Of a DNA stretch of 64,000 bases, positions 53,914 through 62,865 are shown one piece after another. The position numbers and the translations under genes were made by a program. Origin of the DNA: Neobacillus niacini (GTDB lineage: Bacteria; Bacillota; Bacilli; Bacillales; Cytobacillaceae); the NCBI RefSeq assembly GCF_030817595.1, contig NZ_JAUSZN010000001.1, forward strand, positions 4,843,501 through 4,907,500, given 5' to 3'. A model generated the notes under the pieces. It ran no database searches. It was not told the origin of the DNA and was given only the letters and a program-made list of their open reading frames with translations. The first letter of the stretch is position 1, and every line of letters starts with the position of its first letter.

Positions 53914-54831
53914 ATGGAAAATAACAAAGTAGCTGTCATTGGCAGCCTTAATTATGACATCGTATTAAAACAGGAAAGATTAGCGGAAATTGGTGAAACG
54001 ATCACGGTTGATGGGGTTTCATTTTGTGGTGGCGGAAAAGGAGCAAACCAAGCCGTTCAATGTGCAAAATTGGGCCTTGAGACATACATGGTAGGTAGAG
54101 TAGGTAATGATCATTTTGGGACTATATTAATTGATTCATTGAAGAAATATAAAGTGAAAACGGATTATATCGGTTTAGCTGATACGCATACTGGGCTTGG
54201 AATTGTAAACTCTTTTCCTGATGGGAGACTGCTTTCTACGATTGCAACCGGTGCCAATTTTTCTCTAACCGTTGAGGATATAGACCGTGCCGAGCCGATT
54301 ATTAAGGAAAGTCAAATTGTTATTTTACAATTGGAAATCCCGATGGATGTAGTCGAGTATTCAATAAAATTAGCAAAAAAACATAATTGCTATGTGATCG
54401 TGAATGCAGCACCAAGTTACAAGCTCACAGAAGATGTTATGGAGTTAATTGATTGTTTGGTTGTAAATGAATCCGAGGCAAGTTTCTATGCGGGGCGAGA
54501 GATTTGTACCGTTGAGGACGCATTACAATGCTGTGATTCATTATTTAAACAGATTGGAGAACTCCTAATTATCACATTAGGTGAAAAAGGCAGCCTCTTA
54601 TATGATGGAACCAATACTTTTTGCGTTTCACCAGAAAAGGTAAATGTAGTTGAAACCACTGGGGCTGGAGATTCGTATATAGGTGCAATCGCATATGGTT
54701 TAATTAATGGTTTAAGTAAAGAGGAAATGGGAAAATTTGCATCGAAAGTTAGCTCAAAAACCGTTACGAAAATTGGCGGCCAGGACGCTATGCCTCATTT
54801 AGAGGAAGTTTTAGCTAGTTTTGATGTATAG
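53914..54831 (+). CDS. ribokinase-like PfkB sugar kinase
   Basis: A 305-residue carbohydrate kinase with the ribokinase length. The N-terminal substrate motif GGGKGANQAVQCAKLG lies near 38-53 and the C-terminal ATP motif TTGAGDSYIGAIAYG near 247-261, including the catalytic Asp. It starts 5 bp after the permease stop, so it belongs to the same operon and probably phosphorylates the imported or isomerised sugar. It is distinct from the two IolC kinases in the window. Confidence 0.88.
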   Translation: MENNKVAVIGSLNYDIVLKQERLAEIGETITVDGVSFCGGGKGANQAVQCAKLGLETYMVGRVGNDHFGTILIDSLKKYKVKTDYIGLADTHTGLGIVNSFPDGRLLSTIATGANFSLTVEDIDRAEPIIKESQIVILQLEIPMDVVEYSIKLAKKHNCYVIVNAAPSYKLTEDVMELIDCLVVNESEASFYAGREICTVEDALQCCDSLFKQIGELLIITLGEKGSLLYDGTNTFCVSPEKVNVVETTGAGDSYIGAIAYGLINGLSKEEMGKFASKVSSKTVTKIGGQDAMPHLEEVLASFDV

Positions 54832-54859
54832 ATTGATGTTAGTTAGGTAGGTATTGAAT

Positions 54860-55603
54860 ATGATTCCTTATGTAAGACGAGAAAAAATAATGGAAGAACT
54901 AGAAAAAAAGGATTTAATGTATATTGAAGATTTTGTAAGTATCTTTGAAGATGTATCAGAATCAACGATTCGAAGAGATTTAAAAAATCTTGAAGAAGAA
55001 AATCAGATTACTGTCCTTAGAGGCGGAGCTGTTAAACGGAAGGTTAATACTTTTGAATTACCAGTTGGCACAAAGAAATTTCTGAATATGGATGAAAAAG
55101 AACGAATTGCTAAATTTGCAGCTTCTTTAGTTAATGATGAAGAAGTCATTTATATTGACTCAGGGACAACCTGTGCGGCGATTGTAAAATATATAAAAGC
55201 TAGAGACGTTCGTATTGTTACTTCAAACATTTTAGTTTTAAATGAGTTAGATAACCCGAATATTTCAAGCTGCATCATCATTGGTGGAGACGTTAATAAG
55301 AATTTAGATTCTATAAGTGGTCCTTTATCCGACAATACCTTAAAAAATCTTTATTTCGATCGATCCTTTCTAGGAGCAAATGGATTTGGTAATGAAATGG
55401 GAGTTAATACACCTGACATCAGAGAAGCGAGTAAAAAAACGATCGTCAATACCAATTCCAAGAAGTGCTATGTATTGGCAGATAGCTCTAAGTATAATAA
55501 AAGTACCTTATGTAAGGCATTTGAATTAAATCAATGCATTTTAGTAACGGATAAAAAAATTAATGGGCTGGAAGGAAAAATACAGTATTACATTGCGGAT
55601 TAG
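54860..55603 (+). CDS. DeoR-family transcription regulator
   Basis: A 247-residue regulator with an N-terminal HTH (RREKIMEELEKKDLMYIED, then VSESTIRRDLKNLEEE and the wing VLRGGAVKR) and a C-terminal sugar-phosphate sensing domain (IYIDSGTTCAAIVKYI, IIGGDVNKN, LADSSKYNKS). ATG 54860 follows TAGGTAGGT by 6-8 bp. It is the last gene of the importer-isomerase-kinase set and is its likely repressor, with the phosphorylated sugar as inducer. A strong terminator follows. Confidence 0.87.
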   Translation: MIPYVRREKIMEELEKKDLMYIEDFVSIFEDVSESTIRRDLKNLEEENQITVLRGGAVKRKVNTFELPVGTKKFLNMDEKERIAKFAASLVNDEEVIYIDSGTTCAAIVKYIKARDVRIVTSNILVLNELDNPNISSCIIIGGDVNKNLDSISGPLSDNTLKNLYFDRSFLGANGFGNEMGVNTPDIREASKKTIVNTNSKKCYVLADSSKYNKSTLCKAFELNQCILVTDKKINGLEGKIQYYIAD

Positions 55604-55630
55604 AAGTCGGTTATTAATCACGTTACTAGG

Positions 55631-55672
55631 AATACCCCCTTATCTCAATTAGATAAGGGGGTATTTGTGATT
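55631..55672 (+). terminator. terminator of the CUT2-kinase-DeoR operon
   Basis: A perfect 15-bp stem pairs 55631-55645 with 55651-55665 around a 5-base loop (CAATT), followed by TGTGATTC. Confidence 0.8.
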
Positions 55673-56019
55673 CTAAGATAAACTTATGGAACTTGAAAAA
55701 TGCTCAAAATATGGTTTTCTTTCATAATCGGAGTTAAAAATACAGTCAAATAGGACTAACCAGAACTTGTACAAGTCCCGGTTGGCAAGGTGAGTGAAAA
55801 AATTGGAATATTGTAGTTTCATTTTATGTAAATGTGGGTAATTAAGAATTAATAAGCACCTTCTTTATCACTTGCATCATAAATTCTAGTATTTAAAAAG
55901 TAGTCGTTTTGGAGTGGGTTGATTTCCTAAAATTGTAACCAATGAACTGTTTGTTAGAAAATATGGAAAATTTCCAATTCTAAAACGTTTTAATAAGTAT
56001 AATAAGAATAGGAAAACTT
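55673..56019. other. intergenic stretch with two palindromes
   Basis: No gene is visible. ACTTGTACAAGT (55765-55776) is a perfect 12-bp palindrome within a longer imperfect dyad (AACCAG...CGGTT). TAAAACGTTTTA (55981-55992) is another perfect palindrome, five bp before a TATAAT at 55998-56003 that could be the -10 box of the lipoprotein gene. Confidence 0.45.
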
Positions 56020-56036
56020 TGGGAGGTAATGAAAAA

Positions 56037-56735
56037 ATGAAGCAGGGTTTAATTTTGATACCTTTTTTGATGTTAATGACTGCATGTTCTTCTGAGGATG
56101 TTACCCAGAGGAAGGTATATACTACCAGTGAATTATCTCCGCAAACTATCACCTTGGAACAAACCGAAACGATAACTGAAGACGAAATGGTTGAGAGCAA
56201 TAAAGCTAATCAACTGGTAAATATCGAAAATAATGATAGCGTTGACACACAGAGTTCCCTTATCATTCCTTCTCAGACAGGAGAGGAAAATAAAAATGAA
56301 ATTACTACCCTATCACAGGAAACGACACACCTCTTAGTGGATAAAGAGAAAGAAATACCTGCCGAAGATTCTATTATAATCGGAGATTCGGAATATATTA
56401 ATTTAATGCATGAAGCAAAATTTCAGAATTGGATAAATGTTGCTGTGAAATACGGTGCTGCACTTTATGCCATCCCGTATTCTGATGTTTTTGCGATTGT
56501 GAAAGATGGAGAGGTGCTCGTCGGTATGAGTACCGGGGTTGCGAGTGCTGCGCCCAGCCATACAGATATCCTATGTGATTTGATGGCAGATAAAGGAGAG
56601 TCCGCAGAAAAAATTATCGAAGGAATCAACCAAGTGGCAGAAACGGGAGAGAGTGTTCAATTGGTAGGTCCACAGGAATTTGATGATGATTTTTCCATTG
56701 AAAAGCAGGATGAGTGGATTGTTGTTTCGTGGTAA
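56037..56735 (+). CDS. lipoprotein of unknown function
   Basis: A 232-residue exported lipoprotein. The signal is MKQGLILIPFLMLMTAC with lipobox MTAC and Cys17 as anchor. A Thr/Ser/Glu/Asn-rich low-complexity linker runs to about residue 125. The C-terminal domain has short recognisable stretches only (FQNWINVAVKYGAALYAIPY, FAIVKDGEVLVGMSTG). I do not recognise a family. ATG 56037 follows GGGAGG. It is a single-gene unit between terminators, so the context says little. Confidence 0.72.
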   Translation: MKQGLILIPFLMLMTACSSEDVTQRKVYTTSELSPQTITLEQTETITEDEMVESNKANQLVNIENNDSVDTQSSLIIPSQTGEENKNEITTLSQETTHLLVDKEKEIPAEDSIIIGDSEYINLMHEAKFQNWINVAVKYGAALYAIPYSDVFAIVKDGEVLVGMSTGVASAAPSHTDILCDLMADKGESAEKIIEGINQVAETGESVQLVGPQEFDDDFSIEKQDEWIVVSW

Positions 56736-56742
56736 TAAGAAG

Positions 56743-56778
56743 AGAGGATTTCTAGCTGCTTAGAAACCTCTTTTTTTT
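56743..56778 (+). terminator. terminator after the lipoprotein gene
   Basis: AGAGGATTTCTA (56743-56754) pairs with TAGAAACCTCT (56761-56771) with one bulged A, followed by eight Ts. Confidence 0.82.
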
Positions 56779-56794
56779 ATTAGTTAGATAGTCA

Positions 56795-56826
56795 AAGAAC
56801 CACTGAGATTAAACTCAGTGGTTCTT
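56795..56826 (-). terminator. terminator after the subtilisin gene
   Basis: AAGAACCACTGAG (56795-56807) pairs perfectly with CTCAGTGGTTCTT (56814-56826) around 6 bases. It lies just after the stop of the minus-strand protease gene, and the minus strand continues TTTGACTA. Confidence 0.72.
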
Positions 56827-56830
56827 CCAA

Positions 56831-58306
56831 TTACTTATTAGAAGTATCCTTCGACAAGAAGTTATAAATATTAGCTTCGCCTGCTCCATATAGTGGATCT
56901 ACTCCAACTTTTCCAAAATCAATGGCACTTTGTCTGATGGCTGCTGCTACTTGTGCAGGGCTATACTCAGGGTGAGCGGCTTTAATGACTCCAGCAACTC
57001 CAGCTACTTTCGGTGCTGCCATGGAAGTACCATGCAAATAAGAGTACCCATGCCATTTTCCGTCGCTAAATTGCGTTGTAGCATTTGTTCCAGCTCCCGC
57101 ACCTACTGGATAAGTAGGATAAGTAGATAATGTACGATACGTAAAATCACGTGTATTTAAATAGTCTCCGGCAGGATTTTTACGGAAAAGACCGTCGTAT
57201 ACTGGACCATTATCACCTCCAGGGGCAGCAACATCAATGGCATTACCGTAATTCGAGTAGAATGCAATATTGTCTTCTGACCATTCATTAGAGGAGGAAA
57301 CCGTAATAACCCCAGGAATTTGTGCTGGAACCACACGGGATGGCCCCTTAATGTCTAAGCCGTAAGTAGTCTTCCAATAGGCTTGCATGTCCTGTAAATT
57401 GTTTAGGTCTTTGGAGTCGTTACCAGAAGATACGACCACTGTTACTCCTTTTTGAATCGCGTATTGAATGGCACGGTGATAGGCAACCATAGAAGCGGAA
57501 TCACCTTTCTCTTCTAGGTTATGAGCCATCCAGCGCCAGCCGCCAATGGACATATTAATAACTTCAACGCCATCGTTTGCTGCTGCTACAATGGCATTGG
57601 TAATCCATGATTGCTGTGCTCCTCCAGTGGCTCCAAATACACGGTAAGCTCTGACAGTTAAATCCGGACCAACACCCTTTACCTTTCCATTCGCAGCTAT
57701 CGATCCAGCAACATGTGTGCCGTGGCCATTTTGGTCCCAAGCATTTGCAGTTCCTGGAACAAATGTTTTTGAGCCAGCCTCATCTGCATTTGCCTTTAAA
57801 TCTGGATGGCTAAAGTCAATACCAGTATCAATTACCGCAACAACTGTATCTTTATTTCCGTCATTTAAATCATAAGATTTCCCATCGTTAGTAAGACGCT
57901 GCATGTCCCATTGTTTATCCCAATAGCTGCCTGCGGTTGCATCTAAAGTAACTTTCTCTCCATTAGGAGTTCCTGGGGTAAAATTAACTTTAGTATCTGG
58001 ATCTGTTTCTAGGTATGCTTCAAGTTCTCTGCCTGCTGATTGTACGTTTGTATCTTTTTTTACATTAGTAAGGAAAGCAGGGTCAGCGGATGCAACCTCT
58101 ACGATGCCAATTTCTTCTATGATTCGCTCTACTTTTCCGCCTGATTTTTCGATTCTCTCAGAGAAATTGGCTGGCAGTTTCCCCTTATAGGCTACAACAA
58201 AATGTTCTGGCTCCGGTGAAGCCTTTGTTTTGCTCGGCTGGACCCCAACTAGTAGTGAAAATGATAGAGCAGAACAAATAGATAATACAGCTAGTTTCTT
58301 CTTCAT
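56831..58306 (-). CDS. subtilisin-family serine protease (S8), secreted
   Basis: A 491-residue exported protease with signal peptide MKKKLAVLSICSALSFSLLV (cleavage near residue 30), an I9-like propeptide from about 35 to 100, and the S8 catalytic domain. The triad is Asp160 in VVAVIDTGIDFSHPD, His195 in NGHGTHVAGS and Ser428 in HGTSMAAPKVAG; the oxyanion Asn296 is in SSGNDS. AAAGGGAGG precedes the ATG. It degrades proteins outside the cell. It is a single-gene unit with its own terminator. No transmembrane or wall-binding domain follows the catalytic part. Confidence 0.93.
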   Translation of the reverse strand: MKKKLAVLSICSALSFSLLVGVQPSKTKASPEPEHFVVAYKGKLPANFSERIEKSGGKVERIIEEIGIVEVASADPAFLTNVKKDTNVQSAGRELEAYLETDPDTKVNFTPGTPNGEKVTLDATAGSYWDKQWDMQRLTNDGKSYDLNDGNKDTVVAVIDTGIDFSHPDLKANADEAGSKTFVPGTANAWDQNGHGTHVAGSIAANGKVKGVGPDLTVRAYRVFGATGGAQQSWITNAIVAAANDGVEVINMSIGGWRWMAHNLEEKGDSASMVAYHRAIQYAIQKGVTVVVSSGNDSKDLNNLQDMQAYWKTTYGLDIKGPSRVVPAQIPGVITVSSSNEWSEDNIAFYSNYGNAIDVAAPGGDNGPVYDGLFRKNPAGDYLNTRDFTYRTLSTYPTYPVGAGAGTNATTQFSDGKWHGYSYLHGTSMAAPKVAGVAGVIKAAHPEYSPAQVAAAIRQSAIDFGKVGVDPLYGAGEANIYNFLSKDTSNK

Positions 58307-58333
58307 TTAAAATCCTCCCTTTATATGTAATTT

Positions 58334-58348
58334 TACGTGATACACGTA
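58334..58348. promoter_or_regulatory. small palindrome before the subtilisin gene
   Basis: TACGTG, ATA, CACGTA form perfect 6-bp arms, 28 bp upstream of the protease start. It may be a regulator site in the leader or promoter region. No consensus promoter was picked with confidence. The gap 58349-58510 shows nothing else. Confidence 0.35.
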
Positions 58349-58510
58349 GAATTAAATTTTAATACAAGCCCTTATATATAGTTGTCGAAATATAAATTTA
58401 AAGAGTATGAATATTATGACAAAAAATACCATTCCCCCTGACTGTCACTTTCCGATTGTTCTCCAAGATTGATAGGTTGCTAGATATTCCCCTCTATGCC
58501 CAGAGATAAT

Positions 58511-58543
58511 CCGAAAAAAAGTGAAGAAGTATATCTTCACTTT
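58511..58543 (-). terminator. terminator after the SDR gene
   Basis: AAAGTGAAGA (58518-58527) pairs with TCTTCACTTT (58534-58543). On the minus strand the stem runs into seven Ts. Confidence 0.82.
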
Positions 58544-58578
58544 AATTGCGATATTTTCCTTCTGTTGAGCATTGCAAG

Positions 58579-59295
58579 TTATGGATTCGTTGACCATAGC
58601 CCGGCTGTTGTTAGGACAACTCTTGGATGAAGCTTTAAACCTGATACGATCAGGTCTGCTAGATCTTCCGGCTGCATTACATTTTCGGGATTTCCAGTAA
58701 TTAGATTGGTATCGAAGGCTAAGTCCGTTGCGACTGTGCTTGGTGTTAATGCTTTTACACGGATATTATGTTTTCTTACTTCTAGCATAAGCGATTCTGT
58801 CAGCCCGAGGACAGCGAATTTAGAGGCACTATAGGCACTTGTAACGGGAGCTCCTTTTTGTCCTGCTGAAGAAGAGATGTTGACGATATCTCCGGATTTC
58901 CGTTCGATCATTCCAGGCAAGACCGCTCTTGTAACATTGTAGACGCCCATCACGTTTACGCGGATAATGTTCTCCCACTCTTCAGGGGTTAAATCTAAAA
59001 AGCCGCCAAATTTAGCAGTACCTGCGTTATTGATTAAAATATCAATAGACGCTAGATCTGATTGTATATGCTCTACCGCATGTTGAACGGAGGTTAAATC
59101 TGCAACATCGGCTGCAGCAGCAGAAACGTTGACATCATAAGAAGCTAAATCAGCTGCTACTTTTTCCAGATTAGACATGTTTAAGCCGATTAATCCAAGA
59201 TTCACACCTTCTTTGGCTAAAGCAATGGCTGTTGCTCGGCCAATCCCTCTTCCAGCTCCTGTTATAATCGCATTTTTTCCTTTTAAAGAGATCAT
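58579..59295 (-). CDS. short-chain dehydrogenase/reductase (FabG-like)
   Basis: A 238-residue NAD(P)-dependent oxidoreductase of the classical SDR type. The cofactor motif TGAGRGIG is near residues 12-19, NNAG near 87-90, the catalytic Ser in ISSSAGQKG near 138, and YSASK near 151-155 holds Tyr and Lys. ATG 59295 is preferred: AGGAGTG precedes it and the protein begins [15 protein letters not shown] as in 3-ketoacyl-ACP-reductase-like proteins of about 238 residues; an ATG 12 codons upstream has no site. The substrate is unknown. It is divergent from the aldo/keto reductase at 59479. Confidence 0.88.
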   Translation of the reverse strand: MISLKGKNAIITGAGRGIGRATAIALAKEGVNLGLIGLNMSNLEKVAADLASYDVNVSAAAADVADLTSVQHAVEHIQSDLASIDILINNAGTAKFGGFLDLTPEEWENIIRVNVMGVYNVTRAVLPGMIERKSGDIVNISSSAGQKGAPVTSAYSASKFAVLGLTESLMLEVRKHNIRVKALTPSTVATDLAFDTNLITGNPENVMQPEDLADLIVSGLKLHPRVVLTTAGLWSTNP

Positions 59296-59478
59296 ATGTA
59301 CACTCCTATTTTTATATTGATAGTCATTCAATCTAACACATGTATTCTCTCCTAATTAGTTAAAAATCATTTAACGGTTAAGAGAAGATGAATAGAAATC
59401 CTAGAAATAGCGCATAAATTAACAGGTATGATAATCTATGAGGGTAAATACATATCGATAGTAAAAGGAGAATGGAGC

Positions 59479-60303
59479 ATGAATTTTGTAACGTTAAATA
59501 ACGGTTTAAAAATGCCGCAGTTGGGCTTTGGTGTTTGGCAGGTTCCAGATGACCAAGCGACTGAGGCAGTTGAAATTGCACTAAAAGTTGGATACACATC
59601 GATTGATACGGCAATGATCTATAAAAACGAAAAGGGCGTGGGAAGGGCGATTGCTGAATCCTCCGTTCCTCGTGAAGAGTTATTTATTACAACCAAGGTT
59701 TGGAATGCTGACCAAGGCTATGAAAAAACCTTACGTGCATTTGAGGAAAGCCTAGATAGATTAGGACTTGATTATATTGATTTATATTTGATTCATTGGC
59801 CAACACCTAACTTTCACCAGTATGTTGATACTTATAAGGCTTTAGAAAAGCTTTATCATGATGGCCGAGTGAAGGCAATCGGGGTTTGTAATTTTGAAAT
59901 TGAGCACTTAGAGCGCATTTTAAAAGAATGTGAAGTTGTGCCGGTATTGAATCAAGTTGAGTGTCATCCATACCTTGCTCAAAATGAGTTAAAAGAGTTT
60001 TGCGCAAAACACAATATCTTTGTAGAAGCTTGGAGTCCTCTTGAACAGGGCGGTGAGGTGCTGCAGGACGAAGTGGTTCAAAAGATTGCTGCGTCACACA
60101 GCAAATCTCCAGCTCAAGTGGTGCTGCGCTGGCATTTACAAAACAACACCATCGTCATTCCAAAATCGGTGACACCATCAAGAATCGAAGAAAACTTTAA
60201 TGTATTTGATTTCGAACTTAGCACAGATGAAATGAACGAAATTAATAAACTTAACCGTAATCGACGTAAAGGTCCTAATCCAAACGATATGCATGTACGT
60301 TAA
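59479..60303 (+). CDS. aldo/keto reductase (AKR5-like)
   Basis: A 274-residue NADPH-dependent reductase of the prokaryotic AKR5 type (YvgN/YtbE or 2,5-diketogluconate reductase-like). The tetrad is visible: Asp and Tyr in IDTAMIYKNEKGVG near 43-56, Lys in ITTKVWN, His in YLIHWPTP near 107-114. The phosphate-binding end is IPKSVTPSRIEENF. AAAGGAGAATGGAG precedes ATG 59479. It probably reduces methylglyoxal or other aldehydes. It is not the same kind of enzyme as the reductase at 31806. Confidence 0.9.
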   Translation: MNFVTLNNGLKMPQLGFGVWQVPDDQATEAVEIALKVGYTSIDTAMIYKNEKGVGRAIAESSVPREELFITTKVWNADQGYEKTLRAFEESLDRLGLDYIDLYLIHWPTPNFHQYVDTYKALEKLYHDGRVKAIGVCNFEIEHLERILKECEVVPVLNQVECHPYLAQNELKEFCAKHNIFVEAWSPLEQGGEVLQDEVVQKIAASHSKSPAQVVLRWHLQNNTIVIPKSVTPSRIEENFNVFDFELSTDEMNEINKLNRNRRKGPNPNDMHVR

Positions 60304-60378
60304 CGGACAATGGAACAAAGGGGACGGTTCTCTTGGCTTAATGTTGAATTTTTATAATTCACTTGCTTTTTACTAGGG

Positions 60379-60408
60379 GGCATTGCTGAACTACGGCAAT
60401 GCCTTTTT
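60379..60408 (+). terminator. terminator after the AKR gene
   Basis: GGCATTGC (60379-60386) pairs with GCAATGCC (60396-60403) around 9 bases, followed by five Ts. The 60304-60378 stretch before it includes the dispersed GGGGACGGTTC element; 60409-60586 shows nothing. Confidence 0.8.
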
Positions 60409-60586
60409 GGTGCTGTGGTGAAGGTTCATCTGGTGCACGCTTTATCCTGATTTTTATAAACATGTATTTACTATAGGAGTATTCCGGAAGCAATTGTAAT
60501 GCCCTAATAGGTATAAGCACACCATATTTAGCTGTTTGCATAAATTAATTTGTAGCTAAATATATAGATGAAGGTAGGAAATTATT

Positions 60587-61237
60587 ATGGTTACGAACTT
60601 GGATTATTCCTCATCCTCAGCACAATTCACCTTTGATGTAAACACAAGTCCTGTAATGAAAAAGGATAATCAAAACTACATTAATGTTCTTGGTATCAAC
60701 CAACTTAATACACTCGAGAATGTATCATTACTTAATATTTTTCTAAGTACCAATAACGTGATAGAACCTCATTATCACCAGAATGCTGCAGAACTCGTTT
60801 ATTGCATTTCTGGAGCTGCTGTTGTGTCTATCTTGAATCCATATACAAAGCAAATTCAAAATTATCCGATTACACCTGGTCAAGTAGCAAACGTTCCACA
60901 TGGTTGATGGCATTATGAAGTGGCGACAGTTGATCACACACACCTTTTGGCTATCTTTAATGCACCAACTCCTGAAGTCATTCTTGGATCAGACATCTTA
61001 AAGCTGACACCTTCACATATCATGGCCCACACCTATTGCCTTGATGAAAATCAGTGGAAAGAAGTTATTAAACCCGTTCAACCTTCCACCTTTATTGGTC
61101 CACCTAAATCTTGCGAAAGAAGCAATGGAAGAGTAGAGGAATATTATTTAAACCACTACCATAACACAGTGTATTCTGCTCCAGCGTATTATCAACCAAT
61201 TTATCAAAATTCCTCTTGGGGAACATATTATTATTAA
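60587..61237 (+). pseudogene. cupin-domain protein with in-frame TGA
   Basis: The frame encodes a 216-residue single-cupin (germin/oxalate-decarboxylase-like) protein, interrupted at codon 107 by TGA (60905-60907). Before it lie the metal motif IEPHYHQNAAELVYCISG near 61-78 and PGQVANVPHG; after it, the same frame goes on as WHYEVATVDHTHLLAIFNAP, with the second cupin motif. In such proteins the position is usually aromatic (PxGWWHY), so TGG to TGA is the simplest change. The part after the stop is intact and 110 residues long. AAGGTAGG precedes the ATG. The protein as read would lack half of the cupin barrel. Confidence 0.78.
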
Positions 61238-61320
61238 GGGAAAATAAAGGCTGTTCTGGTCTCAAAAACTAGTAGATTTGAGTTTGCGGGAGTCCGCGCA
61301 ACTTAGTCAAAAAACATAGA

Positions 61321-61349
61321 AACGACTAATCCTTCTTAGATTAGTCGTT
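61321..61349. terminator. terminator between convergent cupin and HAD genes
   Basis: AACGACTAATC (61321-61331) pairs perfectly with GATTAGTCGTT (61339-61349) around 7 bases. It lies between converging genes and can serve both. Confidence 0.75.
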
Positions 61350-61356
61350 CATTGAT

Positions 61357-62097
61357 TCACATTGCTTCATTGTAAAAAGCGTATTCTCTAAAAAAAACTG
61401 GTAAGTCAAGAAGTGATGTTAATTCAGCAAATGTACCCTTTTGCTCGATTTCTAAATCGACAATATTATAGCTCCATTCCATTTCTGATGGAATATGAAT
61501 CGCATTTATGCCTAATTCTATTGCGGGCTTTATATCTGTTTTGAGTGAATTTCCAATCATCCAAATCGAGTTCTTGTTGGCAGGGATTTTATTGATTACC
61601 TTTTGTAAGGCTTTACTATTTTTATGCTGAGAAATATACACTCTTTCTTCAAAGTAGGGTTCTAGTGCTAATTGTCTAATTTTTCGAGTTTGATTTTTTA
61701 CATCCCCGCCAGTGAATAAATAGAGTTGATGACCGTCCTCTTGTAATTGATTCAGAACATCATACATATAAGGAAGAGGCTCCACTTCTGTTTCAAAAAC
61801 ACTCCGGCCAATAGTTCGAACTTGTTCTACTTCATTTGCCTTTATGCCCTTACGATATTTTTGGCAAAAATAAAAATAGGTTGCAACAAGTGTTTCTGGA
61901 AATTTTTCTGAAAGTAAGCCGTTTAGCTCAACACTTTTTAAATCGATTTCTAATTGCTTTTGCATGATCTCTTCATCGGATGGTGTTTTTATCCATTCTT
62001 TTATTTTAGTAACAAATTCATTTTTAGCTTGCTCAAAATATTTATTGCAGTGGATTAGCGTATCATCCAGGTCCAATATTAAGGTTTGTTGATTCAT
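61357..62097 (-). CDS. HAD-family hydrolase
   Basis: A 246-residue HAD subfamily IA phosphatase. The nucleophile motif is ILDLDDTLIHCNKYF near 6-20, motif II LYLFTGGD near 131-138, Lys in NSKALQKV and the acidic motif WMIGNSLKTDIKPAIE near 176-191. ATG 62097 follows AAGGGGG. Such proteins dephosphorylate small metabolites; the substrate is unknown. It is a single-gene unit. Confidence 0.86.
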   Translation of the reverse strand: MNQQTLILDLDDTLIHCNKYFEQAKNEFVTKIKEWIKTPSDEEIMQKQLEIDLKSVELNGLLSEKFPETLVATYFYFCQKYRKGIKANEVEQVRTIGRSVFETEVEPLPYMYDVLNQLQEDGHQLYLFTGGDVKNQTRKIRQLALEPYFEERVYISQHKNSKALQKVINKIPANKNSIWMIGNSLKTDIKPAIELGINAIHIPSEMEWSYNIVDLEIEQKGTFAELTSLLDLPVFFREYAFYNEAM

Positions 62098-62197
62098 AAC
62101 CAATTCCCCCTTAAATAGTGGTGTAAACTAATTATATGGGTAAACATTACGGCGATGATAAAAACAGCATTTCCTACTTTAAAATTAGTTATTATGT

Positions 62198-62296
62198 ATG
62201 AACGAAACGGTATTACAACGTTTTTTTGGATTAATTCATTTCGGGTATTCTATCCTAGAAGCTACAACAATTATGATTGAGGAACAATACCAATAA
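62198..62296 (+). CDS. possible 32-residue peptide
   Basis: A 32-codon frame (MNETVLQRFFGLIHFGYSIL, then EATTIMIEEQYQ) ends 11 bp before a plus-strand terminator. It has an amphipathic or hydrophobic centre. No good ribosome site lies before it, so translation is doubtful. It is listed because a terminator with no other plus-strand gene follows it. Confidence 0.2.
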   Translation: MNETVLQRFFGLIHFGYSILEATTIMIEEQYQ

Positions 62297-62306
62297 CAGA
62301 GATGAA

Positions 62307-62342
62307 GCCCCTTCAAAGATTGAGAAGGGGCAGTTTATTTTA
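62307..62342 (+). terminator. plus-strand terminator
   Basis: GCCCCTTC (62307-62314) pairs with GAAGGGGC (62324-62331), followed by AGTTTATTTTAG. It points to a transcript from the left, either a small RNA or the short frame at 62198. Confidence 0.7.
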
Positions 62343-62382
62343 GTAATCCAATCCTAATTTCTTTTTCTCCATACAGTAAATT

Positions 62383-62679
62383 CTAAGAATGAAGAACTAA
62401 ACGGACAAGCATATGGGCCAGTTTATGCTGTTCTTCCTCAGTGCCCACGTTCCATAGTTCCTGCAATAAACGCTCCTCAGAATTCTTAGGTGGTTCCTTA
62501 TGAGCGAGGTAATCGGCTACTTTCTGAGCCGAGTTGGCTAACTGCTCTTCATCCATACCTAGTTTTTTTCCTAAATTAACTTTTCCCCTAAGATATTCCC
62601 TGAAATCATCAAAACTTTTTAACGCGTCACCATTTTTGTAAACCTGGTTTTCTATCTTTTCCTCATCTAACTGTTCCAT
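62383..62679 (-). CDS. DUF3243 protein (YmfJ-like)
   Basis: A 98-residue soluble, acidic helical protein. FDDFREYLRGKVNLGKKLGM, VADYLAHKEPPKN and EERLLQELWNVGTEEEQH match the DUF3243/YmfJ family of Bacillaceae, including the basic-Pro-Lys-Asn turn. The role of the family is unknown. ATG 62679 follows GGAGTGA; an ATG three codons upstream lies across that site. It is a single-gene unit. Confidence 0.85.
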   Translation of the reverse strand: MEQLDEEKIENQVYKNGDALKSFDDFREYLRGKVNLGKKLGMDEEQLANSAQKVADYLAHKEPPKNSEERLLQELWNVGTEEEQHKLAHMLVRLVLHS

Positions 62680-62792
62680 AACTATCACTCCTTTAGTTGT
62701 CCATCATTGTTTCATGTGCTTGTTCTGTATATTCCCTGTGCCTATCTAAATCAAACCTTATTTTGTTGAAAGTAAAGAGTCGCAATAGTAAA

Positions 62793-62816
62793 AGACCAAC
62801 CCCGAAGAATTGGTCT
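62793..62816. terminator. terminator after the CPBP gene
   Basis: AGACCAA (62793-62799) pairs with TTGGTCT (62810-62816) around 10 bases. On the minus strand TTTTAC follows, and it lies 50 bp after the stop of the CPBP gene. Confidence 0.65.
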
Positions 62817-62865
62817 CTTATCTTTTCTGTTTTATTCAGCAATTACTTTTTCCCCAAGAATGTTA

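Noticed and set aside
60905..60907. UGA in the cupin gene as a second selenocysteine codon
   Set aside because: The position is normally aromatic, not Cys, and no suitable stem-loop lies 16-37 bases after it.
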